Shown here: positions 1 to 8,200 of the stretch, piece after piece
Layout of the letters: every line of letters starts with the position of its first letter
Position numbering within the stretch: position 1 is the first letter of the stretch
Assembly (NCBI GenBank): GCA_903868295.1
Contig: CAIPUQ010000569.1
Coordinates: 1-8,635, forward strand
Length of the DNA stretch: 8,635 bases
DNA from: an uncultured Roseiflexaceae bacterium
Lineage (GTDB): Bacteria > Chloroflexota > Chloroflexia > Chloroflexales > Roseiflexaceae
Direction: 5' to 3'
The notes under the pieces: generated by a model
Told to the model about the DNA's origin: nothing
The model's input: only the letters and a program-made list of their open reading frames with translations
Databases searched by the model: none
Position numbers and translations under genes: made by a program

Positions 1-1626
1 GACGCCGACCCCCAACGGGTCACTGTTTTGGAACTGCACTTTGACATTGAGTGCGTTTGCACTACCAAAATTGTGCACGCGCGCATAGAGCCGGTTGATC
101 GAGCCGATGGCAGGATCGTCGCCGTTGCCACGTGGGACACTATTGCCGTCCAAGTCATTCCAAATGCCATACCGGAAGGTACCGTAGCCATTGAGCGGAC
201 TATCGATCCAGATATCGGTTGTTTCGTAGGTTTCGCCCGGTGCCTGCCGCCACGGGCGTATGCCGACGTCTGGTTGCGTCGAGCCTGCGCCGAAGGCGAC
301 CCGTACACAGCGTTGCATCGGAGCAGAAGCAGGTGCAGACACGACTGCAATCGATAGCCCATCGGCAAGATTCGATGACGAACCGTCGGTGGCATTCGCA
401 AAGGTGTCGCCGACGTCCCATAGATCAGTTTTGTTTTGCAGGCCGGCAGCATTTGGTTTGCCACGCACAATGACGCGCCAATCTTGTGTTTCGCCATCAT
501 CTGCGGTGCCGTCGCCATCGAGGTCATCCCACTGTGTGCCACCGGTGATGACGCGCTCGATGAGGACCCCTTCATCGGGGATACCACGACTAGCGGTGTT
601 CCACGAATTCAACTCGTCCCCATTGATTTTGTAACGCACACTGACGAGGTAATAGAGTGAATCAGTGATATTGATTTTGAGGATTTGGGGCGTCGGATTG
701 CTGTGATAATCGATTTCGATGGGATTGAGGCAGTACAAATCAGACTGCGTTTTGCCATCACTCGAAATCGTCAGCGTTTGCCCGGCTGGTTGCCAGCTCG
801 CCATGGTCACACCCTTGAGGTATGCGCCGATATGGCCTGGGTAATTCGCGTCGAGTAATTCAAACGAGCTGTTGTAATTGCTCGGGTGACCGATTGCCCA
901 TGCACTTGGACCTGCATATGCCTGCAGCGCATGTGCCAATTCGTGCGCCAGTGCTCCCCATTGGAGCTGCGAATCACGAGACCCACCTTCGTCGATAAAG
1001 ATAAAATTACGGTCGTCGGCCTCATCAGGGAATGGGAAGTCAAATTCCCTCGTTGGGGCATTAAATGCACGAATCCGCCCTGCATTCGCATTCGCAGCGA
1101 TGATGACGACGGTGTCTGCTGCTTCAATCAACGGCTCGAGAGAAGGTTCGTCCGAGACTGCGAGCGTATCATCGATGAAGTCTTGTATGTTGTCGGTATC
1201 GTCGTTGTACAGTGCTGTTGCGCCAGCAGAATCGGTCACTGTGTAATCTGACTTGGGGTTATCAAGTACCACTTGTGGCACAATGCTGACGTCCCAGCCG
1301 CCGAAGTTCCCGTTCGACATTTTGTCAAACAAAACATTGATGGGGTCGAACCATTCGGTCATCAGCTCAGCATCGGTGAATCGTTGGGTCGTCTGATTGC
1401 TAAATGCAGCCCGGACTACGACGAGTTTACGCCGTGCGGTGACGGCACTGCGCTGGCTGGCTGCCCGTGGGGCTGCAGCTGCTTTGCGCGCCAACCATTG
1501 GTCCATTCCATCGATAGGCGCGGACGGATCGACCGGCCCAAAATCAACCACCTGCGGGCCTTCGCCGTGCCACTCGGTACCCAACTGATGGGCAATGGCA
1601 TCGGTGGTGACGGGGTCGATGGTCCG
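1..1626 (-). repeat. Direct repeat, copy 2 (5' coding part of the downstream gene)
   Basis: This is the partner of 6962-8593. It matches from the RTID motif at residues 41-44 to the left edge, where the match is still strong, so the duplication extends beyond the window. Identical DNA runs lie at 892-927 and 1024-1054. Upstream of the motif the mature N-terminus differs in sequence. Confidence 0.95.
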
Positions 1627-1746
1627 CGGCGTTTCGATGGTCGGCGCTTGGGTCGCAGGGAGATTCCCCCAGAACGTCGTGCCTATCGTAAAGACCGCCA
1701 AAAATACGGTGAGAAAGCGGTAGCCTGCGCCATTATGATGTCGCAT
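1..1746 (-). CDS. Secreted M6-like metalloprotease megaprotein, N-terminal part (3' end beyond window)
   Basis: Translated by hand, the minus strand is open from ATG at 1746-1744 to base 1 (582 codons, no stop), so the gene runs off the left edge. The start is fixed by a GGAGG five bases upstream and by a typical signal peptide: Arg/His-rich n-region, hydrophobic core FLTVFLAVFTIG at residues 11-22, and a likely cleavage site near ATQA (31-34). Residues 105-310 resemble M6 (immune inhibitor A-like) peptidases: a KLVVVRAAF strand, the segment INVLFDKMSNGNFGGW, and HELAH at 268-272 (bases 931-945), the presumed zinc site. The usual metzincin third ligand is absent. A DLDGDG calcium-type loop follows, then a conserved segment with DIWIDSPLNGYG and a CARDB-like beta domain beginning NRLYARVHNFGSA. 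It is about 85% identical to the N-terminal part of the upstream gene, and both indels between them are in frame. By analogy the full protein may also carry LamG, stalk and cysteine-protease modules, but these are not visible here. Family assignment is by motif only. Confidence 0.9.
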   Translation of the reverse strand, partial: MRHHNGAGYRFLTVFLAVFTIGTTFWGNLPATQAPTIETPRTIDPVTTDAIAHQLGTEWHGEGPQVVDFGPVDPSAPIDGMDQWLARKAAAAPRAASQRSAVTARRKLVVVRAAFSNQTTQRFTDAELMTEWFDPINVLFDKMSNGNFGGWDVSIVPQVVLDNPKSDYTVTDSAGATALYNDDTDNIQDFIDDTLAVSDEPSLEPLIEAADTVVIIAANANAGRIRAFNAPTREFDFPFPDEADDRNFIFIDEGGSRDSQLQWGALAHELAHALQAYAGPSAWAIGHPSNYNSSFELLDANYPGHIGAYLKGVTMASWQPAGQTLTISSDGKTQSDLYCLNPIEIDYHSNPTPQILKINITDSLYYLVSVRYKINGDELNSWNTASRGIPDEGVLIERVITGGTQWDDLDGDGTADDGETQDWRVIVRGKPNAAGLQNKTDLWDVGDTFANATDGSSSNLADGLSIAVVSAPASAPMQRCVRVAFGAGSTQPDVGIRPWRQAPGETYETTDIWIDSPLNGYGTFRYGIWNDLDGNSVPRGNGDDPAIGSINRLYARVHNFGSANALNVKVQFQNSDPLGVGV

Positions 1747-1751
1747 GGGTT

Positions 1752-1756
1752 CCTCC
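1752..1756 (-). promoter_or_regulatory. Ribosome binding site GGAGG of the downstream gene
   Basis: On the minus strand GGAGG is followed by the five-base spacer AACCC and then ATG (1746-1744). This near-consensus Shine-Dalgarno site decides the start codon, and the signal peptide right after it supports the choice. Confidence 0.85.
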
Positions 1757-1784
1757 ATCTATTGAAGTGTGATTATTTGCCAAA

Positions 1785-1812
1785 AATATAACATATTTAT
1801 TTATTTTGTCTA
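1785..1812 (-). promoter_or_regulatory. Sigma70-type promoter of the downstream gene
   Basis: Read on the minus strand, TAGACA (1812-1807) matches the -35 consensus at 5 of 6 bases. TATATT (1790-1785) matches the -10 consensus at 5 of 6 bases. The AT-rich spacer is 16 bases. Transcription would begin near 1778, giving a leader of about 30 bases before the ATG at 1746. The region is markedly more AT-rich than the coding DNA on either side. No clear operator overlaps it. The call rests on sequence match alone. Confidence 0.6.
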
Positions 1813-1820
1813 GAGGATTC

Positions 1821-1850
1821 AAAGAGAAAACACCGAGTACATTCGGTGCT
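1821..1850 (-). terminator. Terminator-like hairpin just upstream of the promoter
   Basis: On the minus strand AGCACCGA pairs with TCGGTGTT around the six-base loop ATGTAC. Six pairs are Watson-Crick, the seventh is a G-T wobble and the eighth is A-T. The stem is followed by TTCTCTTT. It lies about 8 bases before the -35 box of the downstream gene, so it could block readthrough from the upstream gene. The stem is short, so this could also be a regulatory inverted repeat or chance. Confidence 0.4.
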
Positions 1851-2184
1851 GTGCGGCGCATTGTATGAAAAGACATTTCAGCACAGAGCCACGCAACGAT
1901 GTGTTACGTGGTCCGGATACCTGCAATCAAAAAGAGCACACAAGAAGTGTGAGATAAACGGCGTATGTATACAAAAAAATGTGACAAGGTTTCATTGATT
2001 GAACCACAACTCTATGGATCAATCTACTCCGCTCTGCAAGGAACATTAACGCAGTCCGTACAGATTTTTTGATGGGCTGTGGTGTTTGGATGGTAGGTTT
2101 TGTAGGTCACGGTTGCCGAATATTCATGAAGTACCGCTACCTCCTGCAGAGGTCATTTACCCATCAAGAAAGCTTTTTTTCTGA
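1851..2184. other. Non-coding intergenic stretch with several short inverted repeats
   Basis: I see no supported gene in this stretch. It holds imperfect inverted repeats at 1889-1911 (CCACG/CGTGG arms, extended by AAC/GTT after one mismatch), 1937-1951 (CACAC/GTGTG), 1997-2024 (GATTGA/TCAATC arms, extended by CC/GG after one mismatch) and 2139-2153 (ACCTC/GAGGT). An A7 run lies near 1973-1979 and a T7 run at 2174-2180. The stretch is more AT-rich than the genes. Short open frames inside it lack convincing ribosome binding sites. The repeats could be operator or RNA structures, but some short hairpins are expected by chance. Confidence 0.4.
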
Positions 2185-2225
2185 AACACATAAACTCCCC
2201 CCATACGCACTGCGTACAGGGGGAG
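2185..2225 (-). terminator. Rho-independent terminator of the upstream megaprotein gene
   Basis: The arms at 2225-2212 and 2208-2195 form a 14-base-pair stem (12 Watson-Crick pairs and two G-T wobbles) with a three-base loop. Read on the minus strand it begins CTCCCCC and ends GGGGGAG. It is followed by the moderately T-rich tail TTTATGTGTTT. The hairpin begins 26 bases after the TGA stop at 2254-2252, the expected place for a transcript end. Confidence 0.8.
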
Positions 2226-2251
2226 AGTATACGGTGGGCGGTGGACCCATG

Positions 2252-5200
2252 TCAGGGATTGATACGTCCCGCGAACCAGGTGCTGGCTGATACCCAGCCA
2301 TTGCCGGTGCCGCCCCAGCCGCTATTGACATAGAACTGCTCTTCGTAGACGACGTCATCGCCATCGAACCAGCCTTCGTCCCATGCTTCGGGGCGGGTCC
2401 GAAAGCGGTATTGCCAGGCGAGTGGGTAGTGCGTCAGCCAGCCTGTGCCAATGACGACCGGTCGGCCGTTGTATCTAATTTCGTTACGAGCGTAGCTTTT
2501 GAGGCGATCTTCGTGGTACCCGACGACGTTGTGGCTCTCGGTCAACCCAGTCCCGGTACCCACATACGAGAGGTAGTAACGTGCGTCGTCCATGTCCCAT
2601 GGCGCCGTCGCACCCGAAGATCCTGCGCAGAAGGTGTCGACCTGGTTGCGAATGTAGCGTATAGCGTTCTCTTCATGCCCCGCGTAGACGGTGTTGTGGG
2701 CGACGCCACCCGGCACGGAACCGACATCAGGGCTGACTGCGGAACCGGTGTTGTTGCCGCCGGCGCGGTAGATGTTCCAGCGTCTCCATATTTGGCCAGT
2801 GACCGGTGGGTAGACGCTCTTGGCATCCGCCCAACCAAACAACATCATCCATGCGGTTGGACCGCAGCCAGATGCGCAACTGCCGGCATTGAACTGATTG
2901 TAATTACGTTGCTCGACCGAGGTGCCCGCAGCCCAGATGTTCCAACCACTCCACGCACGTGATGTGCTTCTCTGCATCCCAGCAGGGGGGACGATGCGCG
3001 TGGTGTTGTTGTCGATGAGCTGGAAGACGTATTCCAAAGAATTCCCGTTCCCGTCAGAGAACTTGACGCTCCCTGTGGGGTATTCGCCGGTTCGCAACGC
3101 GCGTGTCGTCACATTGAGTGTCGAAAAATCGCCCGCGGTGGTCAGTGTGGGCGCTGCGCTAAAGATCCCGTTGGGGTCGATGACACGCATCATCGATGAA
3201 GTAATTCCACGAATCGGAATGCCGACACGGGTAGTTGCGCTCGCCGGTGCGGGTATACTCATCATGCCATCGGCAGGAGTTTGGCGCTGCTCTACCGCCC
3301 ACAAGGCAGACGCGTTGTTGCGCAGTTGGTTGATGAGCGGCGTGAAGGCATCTGTGTATTGGGTGCGATAGCCATCAAAATTGTCTTCAACGGGGAAGTC
3401 GGTGTACGACCAGATACCCTTGATGTCCTTCTTTTGGGGGCCCTTGGTGGTCACGACAGCGCCGCTGTAGGTGTATTTGCTGTCGTCGAGCTGCGATGAG
3501 TTGTTTGGCACGTAGGCGAGTTCGCTCAGCGCATTCTCGCCACTGCTATATGTGTCAAACGTCTGTTGGCCGAGGCCCTGGATGAGTGCCGGTACATTGC
3601 CGATCCTGCTGGTGATGCGATTATCTTGAACGGCGAGGTAGCTCAAGGTATCGAGCTTCCACAGTTTTACACTGCCGTTCGACGCGACAAGGGACTTGAG
3701 CAGGTATACACTCGGGGCGGTACCTTTGCTGTCCCAGTGGGCAATCGGGTAGTCGTGCGGTGTGACCTGGGCTTCGGCCTGATTACCCGCAAATTGATTC
3801 GTCAATATGATGAATCCGGCAGGTTTGAGTCGGGTCACGTCCGAATACACACTGACTTCGTAGTAGGCGGGGTCAGTGTTGCCTATATCGGGGCGGTAGT
3901 ACGGGATGACGTCATTACCGAGGTAGGTCGTTGCCCAGTCGGCGCCCACTGACAGTTTGTTGTCAACAATATACTGCAGTGCTCGGGAACGGATGGCGAA
4001 GGGCAATTCCATGAAGGAGACGACTGCTAATCCCAGCGGATTGGGCACGCGCGTCACCGTGCGGGTCGCAGTTCGTGACGGTGTTGCAGAGATGACCACC
4101 TCGGTCGGATTCGCAGGAACGGTAGGGCTCGGAGAAGCAGTCCAAGTGGCCAATCGTGTGCGGGTTGCCTGGGCGGTTGGCGTCAACGATGCGGTGGCGG
4201 TTGGGGTAACTGACGGCTTATCGGTCGCACTGGGCAGCGGTGTTTTGGATGCCGTTGCGGTGAACTTGTCGTTCGGCGTAATCGTGGCGGTACCTGTGCG
4301 CGTGCGTGTCAGTGATGGAACCATCGTGATAGTGGGAATTTTGGGAATACTCGTAAAGACGATACGGACCGGGGTCGGGGTACGTGTCAGTGCCTTTATT
4401 GCCCCTGCAGTCGCGGTGCGTTGCATGGCTTGCTCGGTCAAATCGATTTTGGCCCATTTGGTGGCAATGCCTGCAACGGCGGTGTTGTTGATGACGGCTT
4501 GTTTGGTCTGTGTTGCAGGTATTGCCTGTGTTTCAGTAGCATTTTTCACCGCGATTGCTGTGGCGGTTGCCCGCCCCGATACTTCGGTACGAGTCCTGAA
4601 GAGAAGTGCCAAGGTCGGCGTTCTCGTCGCCGTGCCGGTACCGATGGTGGTGGCGGTCGGGGTGCTCGTGAGCGTAGGAATCGGGCTGCTCGTCATCGTC
4701 GCGGTAGGTATGACGTTTGCCAACGGGATCCCGGTCGCATAGCGCTCTGCGATGACTGCCCCGGGGAGTGCCACGTTGTGTAGCTCAAATGCCGCGAGTT
4801 CACCGCCTGTGCCGCCATCGTTGAACCCAACCGACAGTGATGTCGTTGAAGCAACGCGGAACGGGAACAATCCCATCGGTGCAGGCCCTTCGGCGACGCG
4901 GTTACCATCGATGTAGATGGCGAGTGTGGTACCAGCTTTCACGAATGCATAATGATGCCAATCAAAACTATTGAGATAGCTGCCTGACGATTCAGTCGGC
5001 CAGCTGTATGAGACGCCAGAGTAGGTGATGACGCCTGGCGCACTGATGTAGACCCGTGGACGATTGACCTGTGATTGCGAAACAAGTGGCCCGAGCGTCG
5101 TGAGTGAGTCAAATCTCCCCCAGAACTGCAACGTACTATCAGTACCTGCAGCTGCTGCAGCAGACGATGTAACCGTCAATGCACGATTCTGTTGGAGTTG

Positions 5201-8200
5201 CATGACGGCGATACGCTCGGAAGGGCGGAACGAAGCACTCGACGACGGGTATGTGACCACCGGGCACGCTGCGCCGGCACACTGTAGGGTGTTGGTTCCC
5301 TGGGTAATCGCGACGTCGTCAAACGTCAAATGACTCGTTGGAGTATATCCTGCGATATCGAATCCAGGCTTTGTGAAGAGCTGATCGGCATCCGACGAAA
5401 GTGATTGAAAGATGTTCACTTCATCGATGACCCCCAAGAAGCTGTCTGTGCGATCGGCTCGGCGACCAATCAGCACGAAACTATTGACGGAATATGCAGT
5501 AGACAAAGCGCTACTTGCAAGTGTATCGAGCTGTCCATCGATGATGAGCGATCGGTCAGAGCCGTCGATATCACATTGGTATTGGTGCCAATCGGTGTCT
5601 TGGATGCGGCGCGTAGACACGACATCATCCCCGTAGGTACTGCATACAAAATTGCCTGATTCGTTGAATCCCATGTTGAAGAGTTTGCCCTGCAACAGCG
5701 TATTCCCGTGTGAGAGCAGTGTTTCCGCACGGTTATATGATAGCCTGCGTGCCCAGAGCGACACGCTATAGACGCTGCCCAGTGCCAGATTACTACTGCT
5801 GATCAGGAACGAATCCGTTGAATCGTTGAACTCCACCGCACGACCATGTACGCCGTTTGTCAAGATGGGGCAGCGTCCGGCGAGACAGCCGAACTGCCGT
5901 GCGCCTGGTGCACCAAATGCAACTTGGTCAGAGTATTTCGAAACAGGCGGCAAAAATTGATTAAGGCTGCCACTGAAGTGAAACTGGCTGCCCAGCCACG
6001 GTTCAGCGGTCGGAGTCGGTGGGAATGAGCCAAAATCGATGGGAACGAAGTCCGTGCTGCTCGTGCCGAGGAGATGAGTGCCTGGGAACAGACAACGGGT
6101 GTACACCGGGAGCGCACTCGTGCCTTTTTGATCAGTAACGGTGGTGAAGTTTGCAACGAATGCACCGTTTGCGCCGACATCCGCTTTGGCGCGATCGTCG
6201 AGCGGGATGGGAATTTTGTTTGTGTCATACAACTGTGCGTATGCGCGCAGTGGTGTTCCTGCTTGGTGGATACCTTCAAAGCCATCCAATGCACCATTGA
6301 CTTCGATGCGCGTTCCCCGACCGTATGCCTGACACGCGATATCGGTTGGGGACCGGACATTGACGGTGAAGTCAAACCCGCCTACTTCGAGCTCGGCTGG
6401 ATGCGTTCTGTCCAATGGATCGGTTCCGAGACTGTTATTGATCAATAGCGTGTTCGAGATGACGCCAATCGACAAGGTGAACTGACTGCCAACCACACTC
6501 GTTCCTTGCGCGGTCACCGTCACGGGAATCGTCACAATGCCACTTGGTGGAATCGAAACAGAAGTCACCGCATTGTTTATATCGACCTTCCATCCATCGG
6601 GAATCGTGCTGTCCGTTGAGATACGCAGCAGTTTATTGTTCGAGAGACTATCATTCTTCAAGTCAAATGAATGGGTAAATACAGGACTTACCTCAGGAGT
6701 TGCTTCGAAGTTCCGGATGTTTTCTTGTTCTTGATCGCCATCCTGGTTCCCCGTGATTGTCTCGCCTGCAACTGTCGTCATCGTGACGCGCACACAGGTG
6801 TGGAAGTCAAAGGTGCCTGCCGCAATTTGTTCTTCGCTGAGGGTGACCGTTGGCGTCCATTCGAGGTAGACATCGGTATAACTATGGGGTGGCATGTTTG
6901 CCAGCGCGGGGAATCGTGACGAGTCGACGACAAGGCCACTGTTCACCCACGTCGCGCCATTGACGCCCACACCGAGGGGGTCAGTGTTTTGGAATTGCAC
7001 CTTGACGTTGGTGGCATTGGCACTGCCGAAGTTGTGGACGCGTGCGTAGAGCCGATTTATGGAACCGATTGCAGGATCATCGCCGTTGCCGCGTGGGACC
7101 GGGTTCCCATCCAAATCGTTCCACGTGCCGTAACGAAAGGTACCATATCCATTCAGCGGGCTATCGATCCAGATGTCTGTTGTCTCGTAGGATTCGCCCG
7201 GTGCTTGGCGCCAGGGACGGATGCCCACGTCTGGTTGGGTAGAACCAGCGCCAAACGTTACTTGTACGCAGCGCTGCATCGGCGCAGAAGAAGGCGCCGA
7301 CACGACATTGATCGAAACGCCGTCTGCCAGATTGGAAGGCGACCCATCGGTCATATTCGAAAACGTCTGGCCGACTGCCCAGAGCTTTTTTTTGTTTTGG
7401 ACGCCCTCGGTGGGCGGACCACGCACGATGACGCGCCAGCTGTCTGTCTCGCCACTGTCGTTGACTCCGTCACCGTCGATGTCGTCCCATTGCGTCCCGC
7501 CGGTTATGACGCGTTCGATGAGCACTCCTTGGTCGGGGATACCGCGATTCGAGGTGTCCCGTGAATTGAGCTCGTCGCCGTTGATTTTGTAGCGCACACT
7601 GACGAGGTAATAGAGTGATTCAGTGATGTTGATTTTGAGGATTTGTGGTGTTGGATTGGTGCGATAGTCGAGTTCAATCGGGTTCAAGCAGTATCGGTCC
7701 GACTGTGTTTTGCCTTCGCTCGAAATGGTGATGGTCTGGCCGGCAGGTAGCCAGTCAGCCATCGTTACTCCTTTGAGGTACGCCCCGATGTGACCGGGGT
7801 AGTTTGCATCGAGCAGTTCGAACTCGCTTTTGTATTTGCTCGGGTGACTGATTGCCCATGCACTTGGACCTGCATATGCCTGCAGTGCATGCGCCAGCTC
7901 ATGTGCGAGTTCTCCCCATAGCAACTGCGAATCACGATTCCCACCTTCGTCGATAAATATAAAGTTACGATCGTCTGCTAAATCAGGGAATGGGAAGTCA
8001 AATTCCCTCGTTCGGGCATTAAATGCACGAACACTTGCAGAATTTGACGTAAATGCATTCGCAGCGATGATGACCACAGTGTCTGCTGCTTCAATCAAGG
8101 GCTCCAAAGAAGGCTCATCAGATACTGCAAGTGTGTCATCGATGAAGTCTTGAATGTTGTCGGTATCGTCGTTGTACAGTGCAGTTGCCTCATCAGAGTC

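Noticed and set aside
1927..1995. Minus-strand open frame for a 22-residue hydrophobic peptide starting MKPCHIFLY.
   Set aside because: It could be imagined as a small membrane peptide, but it has no Shine-Dalgarno site or clear promoter, and its length is easily reached by chance in AT-rich DNA.
2114..2146. Minus-strand GGAGG followed by ATG and a six-codon frame, resembling a leader peptide.
   Set aside because: The 12-base spacing is long, the frame is only six codons, and no attenuator-like structure couples to it.
1747..2251. Possible insertion sequence remnant, tRNA or small RNA in the intergenic region.
   Set aside because: I saw no terminal inverted repeats with target duplication, no cloverleaf-like sequence and no conserved RNA motif. 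Only short inverted repeats and the promoter and terminators are supported.
2069..2290. Plus-strand open frame of 73 codons across the intergenic region.
   Set aside because: It runs through the terminator hairpin and into the 3' end of the large gene, lacks a ribosome binding site and shows no recognisable motif.
3957..4742. Plus-strand open frame of 261 codons rich in Val, Ala and Gly.
   Set aside because: It is the antisense shadow of the Thr/Pro stalk. Its composition follows directly from the repeated ACC/CCG/GCG codons opposite, and it has no ribosome binding site.
6989..7564. Plus-strand open frame of 191 codons with a similar antisense open frame at 28-357.
   Set aside because: The pair looks conserved only because the sense genes are paralogues. 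Over the matching part the antisense proteins differ far more than the sense proteins, so selection is on the minus strand.
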